A DNA stretch of 64,000 bases. Source: Russula earlei. Lineage: Eukaryota > Basidiomycota > Agaricomycetes > Russulales > Russulaceae. The notes under the pieces were generated by a model that saw nothing but the letters and a program-made list of their open reading frames with translations, made no database searches and was not told the origin of the DNA. The stretch's first letter is position 1; each line of letters opens with the position of its first letter. Location: the NCBI GenBank assembly GCA_025769875.1, contig JAGFNK010000255.1, positions 1-64,000 of the forward strand. The letters are read 5' to 3'. Positions 10,909 to 22,303 of this stretch are shown here, one piece after another. Position numbers and translations under genes: made by a program.

Positions 10909-11640
10909 AAACCTATTCCCACTGCTCCATCTACACTGCTGTCCATATGCCTCACACTTGTTACAGCACCACCACTTAGTGACATTTCCTCCACCACACC
11001 AGAGCACAAATCATCCAAATCTTTGTCTCTAATATGTTATGTTGAGGTGCATGCACCCAACACATTCCCAGCTGTGCTGATGCAGGACATGATCTTTGCA
11101 CTGTTCAGCATGCCAGCTGGTCTACAAGTCACTGAACTACATGTTCACAAGGCAAACACACCCCCAATGCCCTTGCTTCCACCTCTCCCAACAAGTCAGA
11201 CATGCCCTCAAAACTGCTGAAGGGCTCTGCTCAACCACCCTTGTTATCTTTGAACAGTGTTTTGAGAAGGTGACTAGGTGCAACAAAAGTAGGAATTTGC
11301 TACCTCCCTGCCTCCACCTCAGGGTCCCTTGTCTCCCTCCTTCTCTCCTCACCTCTTCTTCCTGCTGCCTGGACCACCCACACAGGTAGAAAGCTTGTTC
11401 CCTCACTTGACAAGTGGCACAACCCTAAACAGCCAAAGGATCTCATCCAACACCTCTGCACTTGTTATCTTTAAACAGCATTCAGAACCATTACATGTCA
11501 TCATTCTCACCACATCTTTGCATTCTTTGCAGTTTTGGGCCACCAGGGGCATGTGTGGAGGAGCATAAAAGCACAACATGGCATGTCCCTGGGATCATTT
11601 TGATCCCTTGATTTTTTGCACTCCCCTCAGGGGAGAATAA
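10909..11640 (+). repeat. Unclassified dispersed repeat
   Basis: CT- and CA-rich sequence with short frames. Parts of 11140-11260 and 11530-11560 resemble 57580-57770 (shared ACAAGTC...CCCTTG and GGCCACCAG...GTGTG blocks). No domain was recognised and no ends were found. Confidence 0.4.
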
Positions 11641-11926
11641 ATTGCTTTTGCTCCTTTTTTCTGCCTTTGTTTCATTCAGATTGAAATCAAAAATGTCCTA
11701 AAACCAAGTACATTCCCTTCATTCCATATTGGCTCCACAACTCCCATATCCAAGAAAAATGCAAACATGTGACTCAATCACATGCATGCACCAAAACCAG
11801 AGCAAGCACATCAGCCAGACAGACAGGCAATGCATTATTTCTGTCAAAGTCTGAGGTCTCCTTACTATACAATTCTGTTCCTATCTTACTTCCATTCCTG
11901 ACTCCAAATGCTCCTAAAAACTGAAG

Positions 11927-13596
11927 TGAGCCAAACCAGGGCATGCTGAGTTTGTAAAGCAGGATTGGCAATCTGAAGCAACAGTCTTCAAGTGGAGAGC
12001 AAGCCAAAGGGTTAGGCCCCTTTTACCAACTGAGAATTCTTGAATCTTGAACTTGAACTTGGATTTTGGGATTTTCTGGGAGTGATGGGAATGACAGGTG
12101 TGATGTAAGTGACATAATAAACTAATATGAGTCTATTTCAAATATGAGCTATTTTTTGGTGTGATTTGCATTCATGTGTGGGGTTTACATGTGATATGTA
12201 AAATATTTTTTCTAGCCCCCTCCTTCCACTCCTTCCAAGTGGGGTATGGCAAGCATGTCACTAAAGCAGAAAATGTGTCACTGATGTGTGGGTGCACCTG
12301 TTTGTGCAATTTTTGTATGTGCAGCTCTGGTGCAAATGGGGCTGCAAGCACCCAGATGTTGAGCTTGACTCCAAGTTTAACGCTGACACATCATGTGTAA
12401 CCCCATATATGTGAGTATGCAAATCACAACAGAACAAAAATCCATATTAATTTATTATATACATCATATCACTTACATCACTCCTGTCACTCCTGTCACT
12501 CCTGTCACTCCTGGAAAATCCTGAAATCCAAGTTCAAGTTCAAGATTCAAGAATTCTCAGTTGGTAAAAGGGGCCTTATTAGAGATCAAAGGTGGAGGAA
12601 GGGAGAAAGTTGCTGAGCCAAAAGGGGAGAGGCCAGGTAGGGATGAGCATGTGCATGATGCAAGGAGGTTGTAAGTTAAGGATGAACAGAGTTGGAAGAC
12701 TGATATGGGTGAAGGTGGTGAACAACAAAGAAAGAGGAATTTGTTGAGCAGAAGGGTGAAGGGGTTGAGGAAAGACAGTGAGAGGTATCAAAGAGGAACT
12801 TTGGCTTTGTGGCATTGATGTTCAATTGTCCTGTTGCCTTTAGCTGGGTCACACTCTCACAGAGTAGAGGGGAGACAGGGAATGGATTCACTGGTGTGTC
12901 AAATGACAATCTATGCTATTTAAGTGATTCAAGTCAAGGGAGAAAGGGGGATGCTTCAAGGGAGACAAGGAGGGGAAGGTGAGATGGAGGTACAAAACAC
13001 AGAAGAGGAAACACATATGGAATTGAGGCAAGACAAAGGCCATTGTGGTATGAAAGGATGAGGAGGTGGTATAGTAGCAATGGTGAAAGGAGAAGGGAGT
13101 CATGAGTATGGTACCTGACACTCTAAACAGAACTAGAACTCCTGGGGAACATCTGCAAGGCCAGGATGTAGCAGCAAGGCCACAGAATGAAAGATGTTCA
13201 CATCTGGTGCATTGACAAGCAAGCCTGATGAAAGGTGCTCAAGACTGAGTAAGACAGTCAAGGCAGTGAGATGGGACTGGGTTGCATCCCACGGGCTGGG
13301 GCATGTACATGTGATAAAAGGGATTCAAGGCCAGCTGAGACAGCAGCAAGATGTGGATGAAAGAGACTGAGAGAACAGAGGGGAAGAGGCAAGGCAGCAG
13401 AGACAGGAGTGGTGAAAGGCAAAACTGGTGGTGTGATGCAAACAGAGAAGATGAAAGAGAGTTAAAGCAAATGGGATGAAAGGCAGGGGCATAGCACAAG
13501 CACTGGTCAATGAGGGGCACAAGTCATTGTTGTCTGGGGTATTGCTGTTGATACTCAGGTGTGACTTCCAAGGCCAGCAGGACTGGTCACCTTACA
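11927..13596 (-). repeat. Long LTR-like repeat, copy 1 (truncated, interrupted by MITE-H)
   Basis: Apart from a 562-bp MITE inserted at 12015, this matches 55287-56386 from end to end. Both end CTGGTCACCTTACA. The 55-kb copy shows that the unit is about 1.1 kb with TG...CA ends. This copy lacks the first ~14 bp of the unit. The short open frames inside are low-complexity (Ser/Leu/Pro-rich) and not convincing genes. Confidence 0.65.
12015..12575. mobile_element. MITE-H copy 2 (inserted in the LTR-like repeat)
   Basis: It has the same inverted arms as copy 1: GGCCCCTTTTACCAACTGAG at the left and the complement at the right. The left flank is ...AAAGGGTTA and the right flank TTATTAGAGATC. The uninterrupted homologue at 55.36 kb reads AAAGGGTTAGAGATT, which shows the pre-insertion site and supports TTA as the duplicated target. 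Confidence 0.85.
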
Positions 13597-14485
13597 AAAC
13601 CATTTTCTTCTATTTGATCTCTTAAGTAACATACTTGTAAAAACATATAAAGTAGCTTGTCTTTGTCTCCAAATGTATTATTGAGTTCTCTTTTCTTGAA
13701 AACCCTCTCACATGCACTCAAAATTTGTCCCCTCTTGTCTGCTACCACTGCTCTGCATCATTCACACACACCTCTGCCTCTGCCCTGCATCAACAGCCCA
13801 CTGGCCTGCCTTCCTGACACACATGTTCCCATCACCTGGGTATTCTATCTCTCACCATTCTATCCAATGGCCTTGCACAAAACCACACACCTCTGATAGC
13901 CATAACTCATTTTGCACACCCACTCTCTCATATACCTGTGATCCGATGTGTTCAACCCAATTCTGCGATTGCCTGCACATCGCTACCTACATTCCCACAT
14001 ACTATGTCTGTGTAACCTAGCCATCCCCACAACACCCGAACACAGAAATGTCACCACATGGACTTCATGTCTACTACTACAAAGGATGGTCTCAACATGT
14101 CAACCTTGCCCACGCACTCTCCCAACACTACACATCATCATAGCAAGCTGGTGCGCACTTCCATTTCACTTCTTTGCAAGTCCTGGCCTTGGTACATGTG
14201 AGTTGGAATGTGTTTGGGGGCACTTGCCCAACTAGAGTGTGTAACTGAAGAACACGGACTCAGAATTTCTACAAGCAGAAGCAAATGCACACCCCAGCTT
14301 GTTGCACCAGACACTGGGATATGTGCGAGGCCTGGTATCATGGGAAGAGAGGGAGCAGAATGTGTTCACACAGGCATTGTGAGATGGCTATGTCCTTTGC
14401 CAGTGAGCACTTTTTCATTTTCCTGGCTGCACCGCATCCAGCAGAGATGAATGCAAATTTCTTTGAATTCAAAGGTTTATGAATA
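13597..14485. other. Non-coding stretch left of the pogo element
   Basis: Only CA/CT-rich short frames without recognisable domains. The pogo element inserts at the TA at 14484-14485. Confidence 0.4.
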
Positions 14486-14599
14486 CTATGGGTCACTGGG
14501 AACTCGGTGTTCACTACCATCTTGGCGATTTCATTTTCCCCTGTATTTACTCAAACAACACCATTCAAAACTTTGTAATTATATTATTGAGTGCCATTA

Positions 14600-14994
14600 T
14601 TGCCGTTTTCAGCGCACTTGGCGGAGCTTGAATTCCACCCAAATCGGCGCAGAAACCCCCTCAAACATGCGGGATGAATATCTCCCTCAAAACAGCTTCA
14701 ATTCATATGAAAATTATTGTCCCTGAATCGCCTGAATGAGGGCTAGGCAGCCCCATTGTTTTCATGAGATTTGAGTGAGAATTGGTGGAGCTGGACTCAA
14801 GCCACCTCCACATGTGTATTAGATGAATTACAACTCAAAATCATGGTCTATATCTATTATTTTTCCCTCATGTTGTACCCATGGGCTGTCTTGAGGCAGC
14901 CCCATAGTGTTTTTGACTCAAGTGTTGTGGTGTGCAACATTGTTTTCAGTGTGATTGGAGTGACGGCCAGCCACTCATTGCCCCTCTCGCCTCT
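14600..14994 (+). repeat. Left terminal inverted repeat of the 2.9-kb element
   Basis: A ~395-bp arm that is AT-balanced and contains a short frame (MSENWWSWTQ...) from 14771. The same peptide is readable from the other arm on the minus strand at 17372, because the arms are complementary copies. Confidence 0.85.
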
Positions 14995-17148
14995 CGATTC
15001 TGACCATCCTTCTTGTTTTTCACAGACAGAGAGGAGTGGGTTGCAAAGAGGGGTCCTATTCTGAACTCTTTCTACTACAGAGTAGCTAGGGTGTTTTTAT
15101 ATACAGGAGAGAGGTACTAGAGATGAATGGCATGAAAATGAATCAAGACTGGTTGAGACGGTTGAGGTGGTCGTGAAAGGCTTGAGACGCGAACGCGTCT
15201 AGTGTGCCGAGGCGTGCATGGGCGCGTGATCGGTGGCGAGGGCTGGGCGATGCGATCGAGGTCTTGATGTCGCACGCAAGATGGCTTGTGGTGTGCGGTC
15301 AGTGGACTGCCTGGAACGAGAGGGAGGTGGCAAGGGATGAAAGGGAGCTGAGGTGTCAGTCTCATGTCGTGTCGTGTCGCGTTTTCGCATGTGATTTCGA
15401 GGCCAGCCATAATCTTCCTTACACCTCCCGGGGGCTTGAAACTTTGACCGTCCTCGGTCAAGCGTCTGAATGCAAGTGTTTTGAGCCTTTCACGTCTGAA
15501 TTGAGGCGGCGGTCGCGGCTGCTTGTGCTGCGGAAGACGCGAAGGCGGCGATCGGCGATGGCGATGACGGAAGAGGCGAGGGCGATGGGAAACGGAGGCG
15601 ATGGAGACGAGGGCGGCGGTGACGAGATGGCGGCTGCGTGGTGGTGGTGTTGTCTTGTGGCGGTGGCGGCGTGGTCGTCTCCATTGCAGGTGGTGGCAGC
15701 AGGCGTGGACGAGGAGCGAAGGCGTAGGCGGTGAGCGTGAGTTCGTAGATAGAGACGTAGGTGGCGAAGACTCGAGAAAGAGGATGCGTGGGGCGGCTTG
15801 CGCGGGGGTGGGATCTGTCGTCTTGCGGCGGCGGTGGCGGGGTCGTCTCCACTGCAGGTGTCCGGCAGCAGACGTGGGCGAGAGCGCGCGAACGGATGGG
15901 GAGGCGATGTGGGAGGCGGCGTGCGGTGTGCTGTTGGCGTCCGCGACTGCTTCTCCTGCGGCGGCGGCTTCTGCTCCTGTTGTGGCGTGTCGTGGCTAAG
16001 TTCGTGGCCGAGGCCTTCTTGGTCTTCTGGGGTGGTGCTGGTGGCGAGGGGTTGCGACGGTGCGGCGGTGCTGGTGTCGCGCGAAACTACTAAAGCGGCG
16101 GCTGAGACTGAGAAGACTGAGGCTGAGACTGAGAAGGTGGCGGCGGACTGAGCTGGTGCGACGGTGGGAGGCGGACGGGGCGGAGGCGACGACTGAGGGC
16201 GACGCAGGGGCGACGGCGGCGGTGGCTGACAAGGGCGTGGCGGCGGTGGCTTGTGAGACGGTGGTGGAGACGGCGGCGTGTGGCGCTAAGACGTCGGTGG
16301 CTGAGGCTGAGGCTACGGTGGCGGCTGACGAGACTAAGGCGGCTGGCAAGGCTAAGAGCGCGGTGGCGGCGGTTCACTGATCTGAAGCTGGGGCGACGGA
16401 GACGGCTGGCAAAACTAGGGGCGCGGTGGCGGCGGCTGAGACTGAGAAGGCTGAGGCTGAGGGCAGGGTGGAGACGGCGGCGGCTGGCGATGCTGGTGCT
16501 ATGACGGACTGGGCTGAACTGACGAGTACGGGCGAGGCTAAGACGGAGACTGATGCGAAGTCGGCGGCTGGCACGACTGAGGCTACTGTGGCAACGGACG
16601 AGGCGACGGACGAGACTGAGGGCGACGAGACGACTGAGGGCGCGGGAGCGGATGAGACGAAGGCGGGGGTGGCAGACGAGGCTGCGAGGGCTGAAGTGGC
16701 GGGCGGCGCTAAAACGTCGGTGGGCGAGGTTGAGATGGTGGTTGTGCATGGAGCTGAGACAGTGGCCATAGCAGGCGACACTGAGGGCGCGGGAGCTGGT
16801 TGGGCTAAGACGGGGACAGTGGCGATAGGCGATGTCACGGCTGAGGCTACGGCGGCGGGGACAGACGAGGTGGCGACGATGGCGAATGCGGGCGATGCTG
16901 GGACGGCGAGGGCAGGTGGCGACGATGGCGAATGCGGGCGATGCTGGGACGGCGAGGGCAGGTGGAGCCGAGGCGATGATGGCTGGCGAGTCGAGGATGG
17001 CGGCGGTGAACGAGGTGACGGGAACGGCGGACGAGGTGGGAACCGCAGGGACGATGGGCAAGGCAGGCGAGGCGGAGGCGATGGTGCACGATGTAGGGAC
17101 GGAGGCTGGAGCGGGCATGGGCGCAGGGTATGTGTATGGTCAGAATGG
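14995..17148. other. GC-rich low-complexity core of the 2.9-kb element
   Basis: The first ~450 bp look like ordinary intergenic sequence. From about 15490 to 17120 the DNA is dominated by GCGGCGG, GCTGAGACTGAGAAG and GACGAGACTAAGG-type words in imperfect repetition. This leaves long stop-poor frames on both strands (Ala/Glu/Thr-rich plus, Ser/Ala/Pro/Arg-rich minus). None has a domain, a convincing start or a single favoured frame. An expanded minisatellite-like or captured GC-rich segment is the simplest reading. Confidence 0.6.
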
Positions 17149-17543
17149 AGAGGTAAGAGGGGCAATGAGTGGCTGGCCGTCACTCCAATCACACTGAAAA
17201 CAATGTTGCACACCACAACACTTGAGTCAAAAAAACTATGGGGCTGCCTCAAGACAGCCCATGGGTACAACATGAGGGAAAAATAATAGATATAGACCAT
17301 GATTTTGAGTTGTAATTCATCTAATACACATGTGGAGGTGGCTTGAGTCCAGCTCCACCAATTCTCACTCAAATCTCATGAAAACAATGGGGCTGCCTAG
17401 CCCTCATTCAGGCGATTCAGGGACAATAATTTTCATATGAATTGAAGCTGTTTTGAGGGAGATATTCATCCCGCATGTTTGAGGGGGTTTCTGCGCCGAT
17501 TTGGGTGGAATTCAAGCTCCGCCAAGTGCGCTGAAAACGGCAA
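17149..17543 (-). repeat. Right terminal inverted repeat of the 2.9-kb element
   Basis: Complement of 14600-14994, nearly identical by eye. Confidence 0.85.
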
Positions 17544-17696
17544 TAATGTCAGTCTAGCAAATAAAAATGGCAGTCCATCAAGTGGTTCTCAAGTAATATT
17601 TTGGCCTGGGGTCACGCCTGGATCACACCCATATCATGCCTGCTGTCATGGCAGAGGGCGGAGTTTGATTCCAGCTGGGGTGATCCAACTGTATGC

Positions 17697-18287
17697 TGTT
17701 ATGGCGTTGCAGCCATAAGAGCGTTAGCTCAAGGTTCAGTGGGGCCAAGTCCCTGTGACTTGGTTCAAGGGTTTCAGTGGGGCCAGCTCAAGGAGACCGG
17801 GTCAAAGGTTTAGTGTCTCAAGGCTGAGTCAGACAATGACTCAGTCTGCAGACAGAGTCGATCTTCTGGTTTCACAGAAGAGGAGGACGATGAGAGAGAG
17901 GCAGAGGAGGAAGAGGAACACAAGGGTTCCTTGAGGTGTGCTCAGGTCAAGCAAGATGTAAGCCAGCACAAGCAAGTTGTGATTTGAGAGAGTATACAGG
18001 GCAAGGGATGCAACAAGAAATGGGACAAAGCTAAGCTTGGGGCATTCCCCAGCTTCTACAGGTGCTTAAATACTGTATCTAATGAGGCTGTACAGTACCA
18101 TATGCGGAACAATAGATAATACTAAGCCAATAGCAAAAGGAACTCAAAAATAGATGAAACACAAAGGATGAAACAATAAGGACCATCAACATCAAGGGAT
18201 GAAATGGTAACCAAGGGGATGAGGGTGAAAGTAAAGAACAATAGGGAGTAGATTAGAGACGAACCGAAAGAGGGGTAGATCACAACA
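17697..18287 (-). repeat. Solo LTR (family of 53075-53661) inside the pogo element
   Basis: Read on the minus strand it starts TGTTGTGATCTACCCCTCTT and ends ...CATAACA. The 587-bp copy at 53075 has the same ends. The flanks are TATGC and TACAC. The pogo-derived MITE at 39.19 kb carries the empty site TATGCTGACT, so the right duplication has mutated at two positions. It interrupts the pogo element 5' of its transposase. Confidence 0.8.
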
Positions 18288-18489
18288 TACACTGACTTGG
18301 AGGGATCTGAGTCCTACTCTCATAATGCCATGTTACAGGTGGTCCAGTCGGCCAGCATGAGGCCATATGTATGAGAAGCAGCTACAGGCAGCCTTGAGTG
18401 ACCACAAGAATGGAATCTATAAGTCTTTTACTTGCGTGGCACTGGCCCATGATGTGGTCACATTTCATACATAGCCAACTCCCTATCTT

Positions 18490-20585
18490 ATGCTTTCCAA
18501 GGTTTCCCACCAGACGCTACAAGACAGAGCTTCTGGGAAGCATTGGTCACATCAGGAAGGCCACCAGGGTAGCCAGCTTCTCAAGCCAGCCAAGGAAAAA
18601 GCACTTCTTGATTGGTGTGACCAGCATTCTGCAGAGGCGGCACCTCTGGATCAAAAGGCATTGTGTGATTATGCCCTGGACCTATCTAGCCATTACTCTG
18701 GAATAAACTGGCACTACCAGTTCATCAAACACAATTCCTGTCTGACATTCTCAAAAGTGAGTGGGTTGGATCTGAAGCATGCACAAAACTTCAATAAGAC
18801 AGTAGTCCATGACTACTTTGCAAAACTACAGGAACTGATGGACACATATCATGGGATACCACCAGACCATCAGTGGAACATGGTCGAGAAGGGAATCCAG
18901 ATGGGAGGTGGCCATAAAAAAAATGGAAAGAAATTTCTATTCATGAAAGAGCGAAAGCAGCGATACCACATTAAAAGTGACAGTTTGGAGCTCATCTCCA
19001 TCATTGAATGCATTTCAGCAGTGGGATCCCTTATGCCATCAGGATTTGTTCTCTCAGATGGCCCACTGCCTGACTGCCGGGATTTGGAAGGCGTTGGAAG
19101 GTGCGATTCAATCCAGCAGTATGCCAGCATGAATAATAACCTCATCTTCACAGTGTTGCAACGTCCCCTTCAGGGTGGACAGACCATGAAATATGCAAGA
19201 GATGGTTCCAATCCATGTTTGTTCTGTTTGCTAATACACACTGCATCAATGACAAACCGATTGTACTGACACTCAATGGGCACAACTCGCATGAGACCCC
19301 AGCCATGCAGCAACTTGCATATGACAATAACATCATCCTTTTCTGCCTCCCTTCGAAACAACACACAAGCTTCAGCCACTTGATGTGCTGGTATTTGCAC
19401 CTGTCCAACACACATGGTCTTCACATTGTGACCACTGCCTTTCTGAAGGCATCAAGATCACCTGTTACAATGTCATACATGAATACATGAAAATTCATAA
19501 AGTTATCACCCCAGAGCTCATTCAGAACACGTTCCACAAGTCTGGAATCTGGCCCCTCAATCTGTTGGTCTTCATGGAAGAAGACTTTTCACCCAGCATG
19601 GCGTTGTCCTCTTCATCACACTTCCCATCTTCATACCTGATGGAGGTTCCATCCTCACCTCTAGCAGTCAGCTCAGATCTGAGTTCCGATACTGCTAACA
19701 GTGATTACATTGCCTCAGACTCGGAGGGAGGCGCCAGGGATGTGACCAGCAGTCACAAATCCTCAATTCCCAATGCACACTTGTGTGCATGCAACATGAT
19801 AATCACACGCACATCTTTGGCACAGACCATGGAGGGGATGGCTTCTGATGAGCAAGCTGTCTCTGTGCTCCAAGATCAAAGGTGGAACGATGAAGAGCTG
19901 ATTGCTGAAATACAGTCACTTCATCACCAAGTTTCTGTCCTTTCACAGACTGTGATTATGCAAGCATTGCAACTGAGTGCGGCAAACGTGCACTGCACAA
20001 TTGTGCAGCGCAAGGCCAATGATTTGCATGTGAAGTTGGAAAATCAGTGAAAGACAAAACCCTATGCTTCAACAAAGATCAAGGCCTGGTTTTGTGACAC
20101 ATCCTGAGCTGAAGGAGGCATTCAAAGCCAAGGAATGAGAACGAATTATTCAGGAGAGAAAAGAAACCAAAAAATGCACTGATAAAGCTACTGAAGATTT
20201 GGCTTGTGCTATACAAATTTGTGAAGGCACTGTCTCAAAGGTTTTTGATAATTCTATTTCTTCATACAAGTGCAAGGAAGACCTTATGGTGATTGCAGGT
20301 GCACTTGAGCTCTTGATGGAGGGCACCACATCTGAACTCAGCACACAAATCAAAGAGCAGCTTGCTGCACACCCTTAGTTGGAAAACAACCACCAGTTTG
20401 TGGGACTCTTTGGCAGGCAATGTAGTAGTAATCAGCAGTGTCCCTCCTCATCATCACTGGCCTCATTGATAGGGCCCTCAAATGCCACACAACCATTTGC
20501 CCAACCGCCGTTACAGCACTTGGGTTTAACTTACAGTACCACAGTTTACAACACTACTATACCATCATTCCAGACTCAAAATTAG
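18490..20585 (+). pseudogene. pogo-type (DDE_1) transposase, inactivated
   Basis: An N-terminal HTH/CENP-B-like region (ALLDWCDQHS, INWHYQFIKHN, GLDLKHAQNFN) is followed by the DDE domain (GIQMGGGHKK, HNSHETPAMQ, NIILFCLP, and in another frame LQPLDVLVFAPVQ and SGIWPLN). A C-terminal coiled region and a SAP-like end follow (YKCKEDLMVIAGALELL). It is dead in several ways. The first catalytic Asp in the usual NMDEKG motif is Val (NMVEKG, codon 18883-18885). The second (usually YDGH) is Asn (LNGH, 19275-19277). Frames shift near 19250-19390, and TGA or TAG stops lie at 20048, about 20137 and 20378. Confidence 0.85.
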
Positions 20586-20783
20586 AATAAGATTCCACTC
20601 AATTAGATGCTACTGCATTACAAATGTTTTCCCTAGTCGCCACCTAATCAAATTGCCAATAACATGGGATGTTTCATCCCAGGCAAACTTTAATTCGGCA
20701 TGTGTTACATGTCCGTTACTTTTCGTGACATTTTGTGACCGCCGAGATGGTAGTGAACGCCGAGTTCCCAGTGACCCATAGTA

Positions 20784-21530
20784 AGTTGCGGCCTAGATCC
20801 ATTGAGTGGATCTACCCGCATTAGGACAGCACGTTGTACATGTTGAATGCCTGTTTGGCCAACGGGCTTTCCCTCTTCCTACGCAATGATCTTATCGATG
20901 CCACACCGGACACCCTCTGTGCGTGGCAAAAACGGTTATTGCTGTGAAGTGGGTTGCAAAGCCCCTCCTAGTACCGACCAAATCCCTTCGCCACCAACAA
21001 GAGTTACCCTTGACTCACCAGTTGTCCGCAGATGGTGCTAACGCCCACTGGATGGCAAATCATTCCATCTCCCTTCAGACGATGGATCGGTCCTGACCCC
21101 CTCAATAAAGGACTCACCGTCGACAAAGATTGTGTCCATCTCTCCCTCACCAAAGGCTCACACCACCTCCCCCGTCAGGTCATATCTCCTTCACTGAAGA
21201 CTATGGACGATTCCCAACTCATCCGCAAAGAAAAGTCTGCCCCACTTCCAAGGACAAAGCAACCCATTTTGCCAAGGAATATCAACATCACTCCCACTAG
21301 TATGCTCGGTCTTAGCATCAGAGATGAACTTTACGATGGTAGTAAGTTCGGCATCGAGCCAGGATTCGCCCCTGCATCGGAGAGGCATGCGAACACGAGC
21401 GATTTCATGACAACATGTTACCGAGAGCAGCGACGCACAGCAGGAGTCGGTCGTTGTGAAAGAGGGCAACACGTGCAATTTGTGGGCGTTGTGCCTCCAT
21501 TTGGATGATTCTCGTTTCCAGAGTGGTTTG
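20784..21530. other. Region between pogo element and kinase relic
   Basis: A 158-aa frame (21032-21508, +) is open but has no recognised domain. It could be a decayed 5' part of the kinase gene that follows. The base composition is host-like, not repeat-like. Confidence 0.35.
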
Positions 21531-21534
21531 GTTG

Positions 21535-21775
21535 ACTATGGTTCATTTCAGCAACTCGGAAATCGCATTGGATGTGGACCATGCGCATTATCTACCGCAC
21601 GATCCATTCAAATACAAGACAGATTGTTACAGTGAAGCAGATCGATCTGGAGGGCTGCAAGGAGCGAAAGATCGTACAGCTTACTCACGAAGTTGAGCTG
21701 GTCAAACAGCTATCACATCCAAACATCATCAAGTACATGGGCATCATGGGCGCTCTGTATCGGTCAGAAATATAG
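21535..21775 (+). pseudogene. Protein kinase N-lobe relic (septation-kinase/MAP3K-like)
   Basis: In one frame then another, the sequence reads FQQLGNRIGCG (glycine-loop region) and then TVKQIDLEGCKERK and HEVELVKQLSHPNIIKYMGI. That is, the ATP-loop, VAIK-type lysine strand and alphaC segments of a Ser/Thr kinase N-lobe. The wording VKQIDLEG is close to Cdc7/SepH-type septation kinases by memory. The frame shifts between the two parts, a TAG follows at about 21773, and no C-lobe is found downstream, so this is a fragment. Confidence 0.6.
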
Positions 21776-22303
21776 CGCTGGACGGGCCCTGGAAATGACA
21801 AGAGACTACGTTTGCCCACAGCGGCCCTGCTGAGGAATTCTTTGATGCAATGAGACCGTAGTTGCGGGAGCTGGAGTGTTCTGGCCAGGGATGAATGTGG
21901 GTGTCCGTAGTATGTCAAGTTTGTGCTACGTGCTGCGTGAGGTCTCATAAGCCTCGTTCAAACCTGGAGCTGCGGAATAGTCGTAGCGTCAGCAAACACA
22001 TGTGATCAGCCGAGGATGCCGATTTGAAGCGCCAAATCAAACTCTAACACTGTGCGTGACATCCTCGACAATCCATGAAAGGGGAAATCATCAAATGGGG
22101 TGTGACACAAAAACACATGAATGGACTCCCACTAATCAGCACTTTCACCTAGGTTGAAAGAAATTTCAATCTTTATTGTTCATATATGCCTACATGTCCA
22201 GTCCGACTTCTGGGTAGCTCACTTAAGCTGTCCGGTATCAGGGTGACCTACTGTAGGTATCAAACTTCGCTGTCCCCATTAGGTCAACTACTGTACCCAT
22301 AAA
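21776..22303. other. Intergenic DNA upstream of F-box 2
   Basis: No gene or repeat recognised. Confidence 0.4.

Larger units (their letters stand above)
14600..17543. mobile_element. Young element with ~395-bp inverted repeats and GC-rich core
   Basis: It begins TTGCCGTTTTCAGCGCACTT and ends in the exact complement (...CTGAAAACGGCAA). It is flanked by TA on both sides (14598-14599, 17544-17545). The pogo-derived MITE at 39.05 kb shows the empty site (GAGTGCCATTAATGTC). The two arms match over about 395 bp with one difference seen (a run near 14912 and 17230), so insertion is recent compared with the host pogo copy. No transposase is recognised between the arms, so it is probably mobilised in trans. 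Confidence 0.88.
14486..20781 (+). mobile_element. pogo-like DNA transposon with nested insertions
   Basis: The left end reads CTATGGGTCACTGGGAACTC and the right end is its complement, ending CCAGTGACCCATAG. Both are flanked by TA (14484-14485 and 20782-20783), the pogo/Tc1 target duplication. The arms extend with mismatches for about 40 bp (TTCACTACCATCT..GGCG). Inside are a long-TIR element (14600-17543), a solo LTR (17697-18287) and a transposase pseudogene. Without these inserts the element would be roughly 2.7 kb. A 554-bp deletion derivative of the same family is at 38936-39489. Confidence 0.9.

Noticed and set aside
10583..11220. Plus-strand frames of 98-105 aa as genes
   Set aside because: They lie in an LTR remnant and a dispersed repeat and have no domains.
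15490..17372. Long open frames on both strands, including a 332-aa minus frame beginning MSENWWSWTQ
   Set aside because: They arise from the stop-poor GC-rich core and from the inverted arms; several frames are open at once, composition is low complexity, and the start lies inside a terminal repeat.
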